Positions 1 to 6,316 of a stretch of 8,511 nt of DNA are shown piece after piece. Position 1 is the first letter of the stretch, and each line of letters begins with the position of its first letter. Position numbers and translations under genes: made by a program. The DNA is from Massilia sp. (GTDB lineage: Bacteria; Pseudomonadota; Gammaproteobacteria; Burkholderiales; Burkholderiaceae_D): positions 386 to 8,896 of the forward strand of contig DOUW01000040.1 in assembly GCA_003520365.1 (NCBI GenBank). Direction: 5' to 3'. The notes beneath the pieces are model-generated. The model was not told the origin of the DNA. It ran no database searches and worked only from the letters and a program-made list of their open reading frames with translations.

Positions 1-813
1 AAGCCCGATTTGCTGGTGATCGACGCGGCCTGGTTCGAACGCGCATCCGGCGCCACCCGTAGCGCACTGCTGGAACAAGTGAAGGAGGGCGCCGCGCTGC
101 TGGTACTGGGCGGGAACGCCAACGACAGCGCCATCTGGTCGCGCAGCGTGCAGCTGGCCCTGCGCCCACAGTCCGCTGACGCCACGATCGGTTCGCTGGC
201 CTTGACGGCCGCGCCCCTGAACCCGGCCGCCACGCAAGCCGGCGCCTGGCTGGGTAGCGACGCCGTGTGGTCGCGCCAGTGGGGCCAGGGCCGCATCGGC
301 TGGCTCGGCGCCGCCGACTGGCACCGCCAGGCGATCAAGGAGCCGCGTGCGCTGGCGCTGTGGTGGCAGGGCGTGCTCGATACCCTCGGCGTGCAGCGCA
401 ACGAAGAGGTCAATTGGCTCGCGCCCGGGGAAATGCCGCTGCCGAACCAGCGCCTGGAAGTGTGCGCCCAGGGCGTGCAGGGCAAGGTGCATTTCCCGGG
501 CCTTGGTCAAACCCTGGAATGGCGGCGCCGCAGCGACCGGGTCGATGCTTCCTGCGTGGCCGTGTGGCCGCGCCAGCCTGGCTGGCTGCGCATGGAGACG
601 CAGGGCGCCAAGCCGATGAGCGCGCAGCTTTACGTCTACGCGCCGAGCGACTGGCCGCTGTGGCAGGCGGCAGAGCGGCGCGATGCGACCGCACGTTATG
701 CGGCGCGTACCTTGGCGCCTGCTACCCGGAATCAGGGCACGCTGCCGGGCTGGCCTTTCGCTGTCGTGTTCGCGCTCGCCATGCTGTGCTTGTGGTGGCG
801 GGAGCGGCGCTGA
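1..813 (+). CDS. Membrane-anchored protein of unknown function, 3' part only
   Basis: The reading frame is open from the first base, so the start lies upstream of the window; 270 codons are visible before the TGA at 811-813. The first ~40 visible residues (KPDLLVIDAAWF, then LLVLGG) look like alternating strand and helix of a Rossmann-like or glutamine-amidotransferase-like fold, as found in some large bacterial membrane proteins. This resemblance is weak and I do not assign a family. The middle is soluble-looking and rich in Trp and Gln. Residues ~250-266 form one hydrophobic segment (WPFAVVFALAMLCLWW) followed by RERR. By the positive-inside rule this places the tail in the cytoplasm and the bulk in the periplasm. 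GC and codon use match the rest of the window. The gene is surely real; its function is unknown. Confidence 0.8.
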   Translation, partial: KPDLLVIDAAWFERASGATRSALLEQVKEGAALLVLGGNANDSAIWSRSVQLALRPQSADATIGSLALTAAPLNPAATQAGAWLGSDAVWSRQWGQGRIGWLGAADWHRQAIKEPRALALWWQGVLDTLGVQRNEEVNWLAPGEMPLPNQRLEVCAQGVQGKVHFPGLGQTLEWRRRSDRVDASCVAVWPRQPGWLRMETQGAKPMSAQLYVYAPSDWPLWQAAERRDATARYAARTLAPATRNQGTLPGWPFAVVFALAMLCLWWRERR

Positions 814-869
814 GGCGCCTGTCACTTCGAGCTGCCTGAACAGCTTCTACCGCCGGAGAAAGCCAGGTC

Positions 870-1343
870 ATGAAAGTCGCATTCCATGCAAACGTCGTTG
901 ACGAAGATACCCGGGCATTAGCCGCTGCACTTGAGCCCGTATTGAAGAACTTGGGGCAGGGGCTTGACGGCGATTATGGCGGCTCCATCGAGCACCTATG
1001 GATCCAGATCGAAATGCTCGCGTATCTGGCAAGGGAAGATGGGCGGGCCCGTCATCCATTCCGGTTCCAGAAGCGCGTCTCTGGCCGTTCACATTTCGGG
1101 CTTCCGGCGAACCCTGACTGGTTCAATGTCGGCCATTTCAGCGTACGGCCGGACTTTGCGCTGCTTGTTTCGCGTCCTGTAGAACATGTGATCGAACATG
1201 TCTTGCAACGCGTTTATTGCGAATCCGCTGTGCTGTTGGAAAAGCAGAAAAAGCTCGGTGGTTTCGATGCCGGACTGTTTCGCGAACGCTTCCTGGTCGA
1301 GTGTGCCTCGCTTGGCTATCCCTTGATTCTCGAGCGGTGTTGA
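870..1343 (+). CDS. Hypothetical protein, 157 aa, low-GC orphan
   Basis: The ORF runs from ATG at 870 to TGA at 1341-1343. A GGAG (855-858) and an AGG (865-867) lie upstream, so ribosome binding is plausible. I do not recognise the family. No signal peptide or membrane segment is seen, so it is probably cytosolic. The first ~55 residues are mainly helical and acidic (DEDTRALAAALEPVL, then EHLWIQIEMLAYL). The middle is aromatic and basic (HPFRFQKR, then PANPDWFNVGHF). The end is helical with a KQKK patch near 126-129. Three sampled 60-base stretches count 48-57% GC, clearly below the flanking genes, which suggests recent acquisition or an accessory gene. It follows the upstream gene by 56 bases and is convergent with the ABC transporter. 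The size and loose composition would suit a small accessory protein such as an immunity protein, but nothing specific supports that. Confidence 0.7.
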   Translation: MKVAFHANVVDEDTRALAAALEPVLKNLGQGLDGDYGGSIEHLWIQIEMLAYLAREDGRARHPFRFQKRVSGRSHFGLPANPDWFNVGHFSVRPDFALLVSRPVEHVIEHVLQRVYCESAVLLEKQKKLGGFDAGLFRERFLVECASLGYPLILERC

Positions 1344-1461
1344 GCTCGGCGTCAGGCTGATCAGTCCATTTCCCAGCGCGAGGCGATGGTGGCAAAACGA
1401 CTTGGTAAATGGGCGGTTGAGCCACCGGGCACGCTCGAGGCGGAAATTTAACCGCGCTCGC

Positions 1462-3384
1462 TCAGCGTGCCGCAGCCGCCATCGCAGCCCCCGGCTGCAC
1501 CAGCTGCAAGTTAGCAGCCCCGCCTCGCACCGGTGTCGCCGTCTCGCCAAACTGATATGCCCCCGCCTCGTGCATTTCCCACGCGCCGTCCCCCAACAGG
1601 CGCAGCACATGGGTATGGTGGCGCAGTACGGCGGCGCGGTGCGCGATGCTGATCAGGGTGGTGCCGTTGGCGCGCAGGCGCGCATACAGCGCGGCTTCGT
1701 TGGCGCTGTCGAGCGCGCTGGTCGCTTCGTCCAGGATCACGATGCTCGGCTTGTGCACCAGCACGCGGGCGAAGGCCAGGCGTTGCTGTTCGCCGACCGA
1801 CAGCAGCTTTTCCCAGTCGTGCACGGCGTCCAGGCCGCCCATCCGTTCGGCCAGGCGCGGCAGGTGCACCTCTTCCAGGATGGCCAGCAGCTGGGCGTCG
1901 CTCAGGTCGGTGTGCGCGCTGGGATAGATGAGCTGGCTGCGCAGCGTGCCCGTTTGCAGGTAAGGCTGCTGCGGCAGGAAGAAGAAGTTTTCCTGCGGCG
2001 GATGATGGATCACGCCGCTGCCGGTATTCCACAGGCCCGCGATCGCGCGCAGCAGCGAACTTTTGCCGCAGCCGCTCTCGCCGGTGATGAGCAGGGCGTC
2101 GCCCGGCTTCAGGCTCAGGTTCAGGTCCTTGATGAGCACCCGGTCCGATTGCGGCGGGTGCAGGGTCAGGGATTCCAGCGCCAGTTGCGCACCCGGACGC
2201 ATCTGGATGCGCGGCTGCGTGCTCTCGGCGGCCGGCGCTTGCGCTTGCGGTTCCGGCAGCATCAGCCTGGACAGGGCCTGCAAGCGGTCGATGCCGGCCA
2301 CGAAGCGGCTCAGGCTCTCGAAGTTATCGACGATCAGCCCCACGGCGGCCAGCACGGCGGTAAACGCTCCCGCCGCCTGGACCGCCCGGCCCACTTCCAG
2401 TTCGCCCGACAGGACGCCCTGGGCCAGGATCACGAAGGGCAGCACCAGGGTGAGCTGGCTGAAGGTGCGCTGGAACAGGTTGAGCGAGCACTGCTTGCGG
2501 ATCAGCTGCCCGAAATTCTGGATGACCTGCTCGAACTTGCCGTCGATGTGCGCGCGTTCCTGGGCTTCGCCGCGGTAGAAGGCGATCGATTCGGCGTTTT
2601 CGCGCAGGCGCACCAGGCTGAAGCGGAAGTCCGCTTCGCGCCGCAGCTGCCGGAAGTTCAGCTGGATCAGCGGGTTGCCGTAGATGTAGAGGGCGACCAC
2701 GGTACCCGCCAGCGCGTACACGGCCAGCACGCCGACCAGCACCCGCGAGATCGACCACAGCACGGCGCTGAACGCCACCAGTTGCATGATCGAGCCCAGG
2801 AAGATCAGCAGGAAGTGGATGGAGCGACCGGTAAAGGTGTTGATGTCCTCGCTGATGCGCTGGTCGGGGTTGTCGATCTCGCTGTCGCCACGCAGGCGAT
2901 AGTATTTGCGCCCGTTCAGGTAGCCGTCGAGGAAACGGCCGGTCAACCAGCGCCGCCACTGGTTGGCGAAGCGGTCGCGCATGTAGTAATAGAAGGCGTA
3001 GACCGGTATCGCGAAGGCCAGCACCAGCAGGCAGGCGCGCACCGAGGTCCAGAAGCGGTCGCCGTTCCTCGCCGCCAGCGCCGAGGTCATCTCGCCGGCC
3101 TGGTCGTTCAGCATGACCGCCAGCTTGGTCTCGACCAGCATCAGCGCGATCAGCAGCAAGAGCAGGGTCCAGGCCGTCCTTTTTTCCTCGCCCAGCCAGT
3201 ACGGTTTCGCCACATTGACGAACTGCTTCCAGGCCGCGAGCGACAGCGGCGCTGCGCGGCGCCCCTTGCCCTGTGCCGCGGGAGTGTCCCCGGAAGTGGC
3301 GCCGCTGGCGGCGGAGGTCGGCGCAGAGGCAGGCGCGAGCTTAGGTGCGAGCTTAGGCGCGAGGGTAGGCGTAGTCATGGTCAT
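1462..3384 (-). CDS. SbmA/BacA/YddA-type ABC transporter, fused permease and ATPase
   Basis: An inner-membrane half-transporter with the permease and nucleotide-binding domain on one chain, of the family annotated as peptide, bleomycin or vitamin B12 transporters. Numbered from the chosen ATG (640 aa): a low-complexity Ala/Pro/Lys N-terminus (1-45); transmembrane segments near 70-90, 113-135, 187-208, 214-235 and ~311-354; the family motif NPDQRISEDI at 172-181; Walker A GESGCGKSS at 435-443; signature LSVGEQQR at 528-535; Walker B SIVILDEA at 547-554; and the switch histidine (SIAHRA) at 582. All ATPase motifs are intact. The same frame stays open to an ATG at 3594 (710 aa). I chose 3384 because the extra 70 residues look non-coding and overlap inverted repeats. 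No strong Shine-Dalgarno supports either start, and an ATG two codons on (3378) is equally possible. Direction of transport and substrate cannot be read from sequence. Confidence 0.9.
   Translation of the reverse strand: MTMTTPTLAPKLAPKLAPASAPTSAASGATSGDTPAAQGKGRRAAPLSLAAWKQFVNVAKPYWLGEEKRTAWTLLLLLIALMLVETKLAVMLNDQAGEMTSALAARNGDRFWTSVRACLLVLAFAIPVYAFYYYMRDRFANQWRRWLTGRFLDGYLNGRKYYRLRGDSEIDNPDQRISEDINTFTGRSIHFLLIFLGSIMQLVAFSAVLWSISRVLVGVLAVYALAGTVVALYIYGNPLIQLNFRQLRREADFRFSLVRLRENAESIAFYRGEAQERAHIDGKFEQVIQNFGQLIRKQCSLNLFQRTFSQLTLVLPFVILAQGVLSGELEVGRAVQAAGAFTAVLAAVGLIVDNFESLSRFVAGIDRLQALSRLMLPEPQAQAPAAESTQPRIQMRPGAQLALESLTLHPPQSDRVLIKDLNLSLKPGDALLITGESGCGKSSLLRAIAGLWNTGSGVIHHPPQENFFFLPQQPYLQTGTLRSQLIYPSAHTDLSDAQLLAILEEVHLPRLAERMGGLDAVHDWEKLLSVGEQQRLAFARVLVHKPSIVILDEATSALDSANEAALYARLRANGTTLISIAHRAAVLRHHTHVLRLLGDGAWEMHEAGAYQFGETATPVRGGAANLQLVQPGAAMAAAAR
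3332..3367 (-). repeat. Three tandem 12-bp units encoding LAPK-type repeats
   Basis: Three consecutive 12-base units (3332-3343, 3344-3355, 3356-3367), differing at a few bases, lie just inside the 5' end of the ABC transporter gene. On the minus strand they encode LAP followed by K, repeated, then a run of Ala/Pro/Ser. The unit is a multiple of three, so copy-number change by slippage would keep the frame and only alter the length of the cytoplasmic N-terminal tail. Confidence 0.75.
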
Positions 3385-3541
3385 TCGGTATCGGTGATCG
3401 CCTGGGTTTCCAATGCCCGGCGCGAGCGATGTCGATGATCCCGAAGAATGTGCAGGAAAGCGTGCCGGAAGGCGTTCCGGAGCGCTGCATGCCCTCGCTC
3501 GTGCCGTCGTTCCACGGCCGGGCGCATGGTATTGCCCGAGC

Positions 3542-3591
3542 CGTACGCTCAGCATACGACCGGGAATCGGGCTGTTCCGTTCGAAAACGGA
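3542..3591. promoter_or_regulatory. Two inverted repeats upstream of the ABC transporter
   Basis: In the 283-base spacer between the receptor and transporter genes, 3542-3558 reads as 8-base arms around a central C (CGTACGCT-C-AGCATACG) with one mismatch. Positions 3576-3591 are perfect 6-base arms TCCGTT/AACGGA around CGAA. Either could be an operator or an mRNA hairpin for the transporter gene on the minus strand. No convincing promoter hexamers were found next to them. The rest of the spacer shows only the terminator-like hairpin at its right end. Confidence 0.35.
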
Positions 3592-3639
3592 CATAGCGCT
3601 CGCTGCCCTTTCTGAACAGGCCAGGGCGCGGTCGCTATT

Positions 3640-3663
3640 GAAACGGCAGCGTCAGCGCTGCCG
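3640..3663 (-). terminator. Candidate terminator of the TonB-dependent receptor gene
   Basis: A perfect 8-base stem CGGCAGCG/CGCTGCCG (3644-3651 and 3656-3663) with a TCAG loop starts five bases after the receptor stop codon on the minus strand. It is followed there by TTTCAAT. The stem is strong and GC-rich, but the T run is short, so termination may be partial or Rho-assisted. If it works, it separates receptor transcription from the downstream ABC transporter. Confidence 0.55.
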
Positions 3664-3667
3664 GTAT

Positions 3668-6109
3668 TCAGAACGCATATTCGGCGCGCGCATACATGGT
3701 CCGCCCGTTGATCCCGAACGGGCAGGTCTCCCAGCAATGCGTGAAGCCCATCTGCGGGAAGGGCGCCGCGCGTTGCGGATCCCAGCGCGTCGGATAGGTG
3801 TCGAACAGGTTGTTCACGCCAGCCGAGAAACTGAGCGCCTTGCTGAGCGCATAGCGGCTAGAGAGGTCGAGCAGCCACTTCGCTTTCCAGGTCTGGATGA
3901 AGGGCGCCGTGAAGCCCTGGCCCTGCACCTCGCCGTAGTAGTTGGCGCGCAGGTTCGCGTTCCAGGCGCCGCGCGAGAAGTCGGCCGCCACCACGTGGTG
4001 CTGGCGCGGCTGGCCGCGTTCGATCAGGGTCACCTGGGCGTCGTCGAACAGCTGGGCGCCGGTGAGAACGGCCGATTGCGAATGGCGCGACTTCACTTTC
4101 GTCCTGTTCAGGCCCAGCTGGCCGGACAGCACCAGTGTGCCGCCGGCGACGCCGCGTGTCGTGTGTTCGGCGACGATGTCCAGGCCGCGCGTCTCGGTGT
4201 CGATCGCGTTCGTGAAAAACTGGGCCTGGCCGACGCGCAGCGGCGCGAGGATGGCGCGGATCGGGCAGGCCGCGGGCGTGGGGCAGGCGCCGCTCTCGGG
4301 AGCGATCGTGCTGGAGAAGACGATGCGGTCATCGATGTCGGTGCGGTACAGGTCGGCCGTGATGCTGAAGTTGGGCGCCGGACGCAGCACGATGCCGGCG
4401 CTGGCGCTGCGCGAGGTCTCGTCCTTCAGCGGTGCGATGCCGAAGGCGCGGGTGACGGCGCTGCCTTCGCGCGCGGTGAGGGTGTCGGTCAGCACGCCGG
4501 CGCCGTTCAGGTTGGTCGATACCGAGCTGTAGAACTTCTGCTGCACCGACGGCGCGCGAAAACCCGTGGAGGCGCTGGCGCGTAGGCCGATCGTGCGGCT
4601 CGGGTGGTAGCGCGCGATCAGCTTGCCGGTGGTGGTGCTGCCGAAGTCGGAATAGCGCTCGCGCCGCAGGGCCGAACCGAGCGTGAGCCGGTCGCTCCAC
4701 TTGTGCTCGGCGTCGATGTAGAAGGCGGTGTTGTGGCGGCCGTCGTAGACCTGGGTCGCCGGCGTGTAGCCCGGGAAGCCCTGGATGCCGGCCTGGGCGA
4801 TGCCGCCGTGCTGGTCGCGGATGACCAGCGCCGGGTTGTTCGTGCGGCCGTACTGGTAAGAGGCCGGTTCGCCGGCCTCGATGCGGTAGCTGTCGCGCCG
4901 GTATTCGAAGCCGGTGCCGATGAAGATCGGCTGGCCGGCGAAGCGCACCGAGCCCTTGAAGTCGAGGTTGAAGGTCGACTGGTGGAAGCCCAGCGTGCCG
5001 GTGTAGGCCGCGAAGGGCGACTCGCATTTACACGGGTTCTCGTACCAGTAGCTGACGTTGATCGAGTTGCGCTCGTTGAACACCAGTTCGCTGCGGCCGT
5101 GGTTGAAGCTGGCATCGTATTTCCAGTCGCCGGCGAGAATGCCGCGGTAGCCGACCGCCAGCGAGGCGTCGCGCACCTCGGTGCGAATCTCCGGCAGGAA
5201 GCCGTTCGGGTACACGGCCGGCACGTTGCGCGCATCCTCGCGCGGACGGAAGAAACCGGCCGCCTCGCCGGTGCGTTTCGACGCGCCGCCGAACAGGTAC
5301 AGTTCGCCGCCGCCCAGCGGCAGCGCGGCGTTGGTCCACAGGTAGCCGTCCTTGGCGCGGCTGTCGCCGATGCGCTGGGTCACGCGCGCCGGCGTCACGC
5401 GCAGGGTATCGAGGCCGGCGCGGTTGGTTTCGCCGCGCTTGCGCGCTTCCATCGCCAGCGACAGGTAGCCGCCGTTCGAGCCCAGCGCGAAGCCGTGGTA
5501 GGCACTGGCGCCGTAAGTGTCGCCGTCGCCCTCGGAGGTGGTGCCGGCGCTGGCGCTGACCAGGCCCTTGCCCACGCCTTCCTTCAGCACGATGTTGATC
5601 ACGCCGGCGATCGCATCCGACCCGTACTGGGCGGCGGCGCCGTCGCGCAGCACCTCGATGTGGTGAATGGCCGACATCGGGATCGCATTGATGTCGGTGC
5701 CGGCCGAGCCGCGCCCGACCGTCTGCTGCACGTTCACCAGCGCCTGCTGGTGGCGGCGCTTGCCGTTGACCAACACCAGCAGCTGGTCCGGCCCCAGGCC
5801 GCGCAGCGTCGCCGGGCGGATGATGTCGGTGCCGTCGCTGATGAAGGTGGTGCTGAAATTGAACGAGGGGTCGAGCTCCTGCAGGGCCTTGCCCAGTTCC
5901 AGCGTGCCGGTCGAGGCAAGGTCCCTGGCGCCCACCAGCCCCACCGGCACCGAGGTGTCGAGGGCCGAGCGGGCGGCGCCGCGCGAGCCGACCACGACGA
6001 CCGTCTGCGTGTCCGCATCGCTCGCCGCGGCCGTTTGTGCTTCTGCATGGGGAAAGGCGGCCAGCAGCGCAGCGGCCAGCAGGGTGGGGTGGAAGGTCGG
6101 GTGGGGCAT
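3668..6109 (-). CDS. TonB-dependent outer-membrane receptor, 813 aa
   Basis: A complete ligand-gated outer-membrane channel driven by TonB. Residues 1-24 are a signal peptide with likely cleavage after AEA (AEA|QT). The stretch TQTVVVVGSR (34-43) resembles a TonB box. The plug domain covers roughly 50-180 and carries LLVLVNGKRRHQ (110-121), IEVLRDGAAAQYGSDAIAGV (151-170) and NIVLKEG (172-178). The remainder is the beta-barrel, with late-barrel motifs GLRASASTGFRAPS (508-521) and GVNNLFD (764-770), ending in the terminal Phe typical of outer-membrane proteins (YARAEYAF). Length is normal. It belongs to a large group with this conserved plug whose substrates are mostly unknown. Six cysteines form three close pairs (360/362, 609/615, 792/796). 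The start at 6109 is well supported: AAGGAA lies 5 bases upstream (6115-6120), and the ATG opens directly into the signal peptide. The substrate cannot be stated. Confidence 0.95.
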   Translation of the reverse strand: MPHPTFHPTLLAAALLAAFPHAEAQTAAASDADTQTVVVVGSRGAARSALDTSVPVGLVGARDLASTGTLELGKALQELDPSFNFSTTFISDGTDIIRPATLRGLGPDQLLVLVNGKRRHQQALVNVQQTVGRGSAGTDINAIPMSAIHHIEVLRDGAAAQYGSDAIAGVINIVLKEGVGKGLVSASAGTTSEGDGDTYGASAYHGFALGSNGGYLSLAMEARKRGETNRAGLDTLRVTPARVTQRIGDSRAKDGYLWTNAALPLGGGELYLFGGASKRTGEAAGFFRPREDARNVPAVYPNGFLPEIRTEVRDASLAVGYRGILAGDWKYDASFNHGRSELVFNERNSINVSYWYENPCKCESPFAAYTGTLGFHQSTFNLDFKGSVRFAGQPIFIGTGFEYRRDSYRIEAGEPASYQYGRTNNPALVIRDQHGGIAQAGIQGFPGYTPATQVYDGRHNTAFYIDAEHKWSDRLTLGSALRRERYSDFGSTTTGKLIARYHPSRTIGLRASASTGFRAPSVQQKFYSSVSTNLNGAGVLTDTLTAREGSAVTRAFGIAPLKDETSRSASAGIVLRPAPNFSITADLYRTDIDDRIVFSSTIAPESGACPTPAACPIRAILAPLRVGQAQFFTNAIDTETRGLDIVAEHTTRGVAGGTLVLSGQLGLNRTKVKSRHSQSAVLTGAQLFDDAQVTLIERGQPRQHHVVAADFSRGAWNANLRANYYGEVQGQGFTAPFIQTWKAKWLLDLSSRYALSKALSFSAGVNNLFDTYPTRWDPQRAAPFPQMGFTHCWETCPFGINGRTMYARAEYAF

Positions 6110-6112
6110 CGT

Positions 6113-6148
6113 GATTCCTTATTGAAAACGGTCATTGACCAAGGAATC
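6113..6148 (-). promoter_or_regulatory. Leader hairpin covering the receptor's ribosome binding site
   Basis: On the receptor mRNA the 8-mer AAGGAAUC (from 6120-6113), which contains the ribosome binding site, is perfectly complementary to GAUUCCUU (from 6148-6141). The loop is 20 bases. Directly inside the upstream arm sits GGUCAAUGACC (6140-6130), which could fold as a GGUC/GACC stem with an AAU loop and stack on the first stem. If formed, the hairpin would hide the ribosome binding site three bases before the AUG and reduce translation. This is seen in sequence; the regulatory role is inferred. No known riboswitch class was recognised. Confidence 0.5.
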
Positions 6149-6172
6149 TTGCTCGCGGTTACTCTGCTGGAC

Positions 6173-6242
6173 TTGAGCTAAGGCAATACCAGCCGGAGAA
6201 CACTTCATATTGTGTCGAACCGGCAACACCTAGTTGAGCTAA
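6173..6242. repeat. Paired direct repeats flanking the 33-base inverted repeat
   Basis: The 9-mer TTGAGCTAA occurs exactly at 6173-6181 and again at 6234-6242, 61 bases apart. Just inside them, GGCAATACC (6182-6190) and GGCAACACC (6222-6230) form a second direct pair with one difference. Together they bracket the inverted repeat at 6192-6224 almost symmetrically. They may be half-sites for a regulator. A mobile-element footprint with target duplication is less likely, because no matching terminal inverted repeats are seen. Confidence 0.4.
6192..6224. promoter_or_regulatory. 33-base inverted repeat in the divergent intergenic region
   Basis: Outer arms GCCGG (6192-6196) and CCGGC (6220-6224) enclose inner arms ACAC (6200-6203) and GTGT (6212-6215), with small unpaired bulges and an 8-base AT-rich loop (6204-6211). 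If the receptor is transcribed from the candidate promoter further upstream, this would be a bulged hairpin in its leader. It could equally be a protein-binding site on DNA. Confidence 0.4.
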
Positions 6243-6256
6243 CTGTACATTTCCTT

Positions 6257-6288
6257 TTGACAATAATGTAGAGTTATCTAGTTGTAAT
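6257..6288 (+). promoter_or_regulatory. Candidate promoter of the M48 peptidase gene
   Basis: A perfect -35 consensus TTGACA (6257-6262) lies 54 bases before the peptidase ATG, in a stretch counted at 30% GC (6241-6300). The best -10 match is TGTAAT (6283-6288), but the spacer is 20 bases, longer than optimal. No good hexamer exists at 16-18 bases. A long spacer together with an overlapping palindrome could indicate activator-dependent transcription, as in MerR-type promoters. This remains uncertain. Confidence 0.35.
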
Positions 6289-6293
6289 TACAA
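6265..6293 (-). promoter_or_regulatory. Candidate promoter of the TonB-dependent receptor gene
   Basis: On the minus strand TTGTAA (6293-6288) and TACATT (6270-6265) are separated by 17 bases. Each matches the sigma-70 hexamers at four of six positions. Transcription would start near 6258 and give a leader of about 148 bases containing both hairpins described. The match is modest. Confidence 0.3.
6282..6293. promoter_or_regulatory. Perfect 12-bp palindrome, candidate operator
   Basis: TTGTAATTACAA is its own reverse complement. It overlaps the candidate -10 of the rightward peptidase promoter and the candidate -35 of the leftward receptor promoter. A dimeric repressor bound there could control both genes. 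No regulator gene lies next to it in this window. Confidence 0.45.
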
Positions 6294-6316
6294 ACGGACA
6301 ATCGAAAGGTCAGGAA

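Noticed and set aside
830..845. Short hairpin AGCTG/CAGCT after the first gene
   Set aside because: A five-base stem with no T run; too weak to call a terminator.
1357..1364. 8-base palindrome CTGATCAG between the orphan and the ABC gene
   Set aside because: Short palindromes of this size are expected by chance and no promoter lies nearby.
1402..3438. 678-codon open frame on the plus strand opposite the ABC transporter
   Set aside because: The product is a Gln/Arg/His/Val-rich composition typical of an antisense shadow of a high-GC gene. It has no domain-like features, and the opposite strand has complete ABC motifs.
4604..6181. 525-codon open frame on the plus strand opposite the TonB receptor
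   Set aside because: Antisense shadow with Ala/Arg/Val/Gln-rich low-complexity product; the receptor on the other strand is unambiguous from signal peptide to terminal Phe.
6173..6242. Miniature transposable element with 9-base target duplication
   Set aside because: The ends inside the direct repeats are themselves direct, not inverted, and the unit is only 52 bases, so there is no real transposon signature.
6110..6260. Cobalamin or other known riboswitch in the receptor leader
   Set aside because: I found no B12 box or other recognisable conserved riboswitch core, only the inverted repeats described.
6260..6280. Possible Fur box near the receptor promoter (ATAA and TTAT arms)
   Set aside because: Only short arms match; the alignment to the 19-base Fur consensus is poor, so iron control cannot be claimed.
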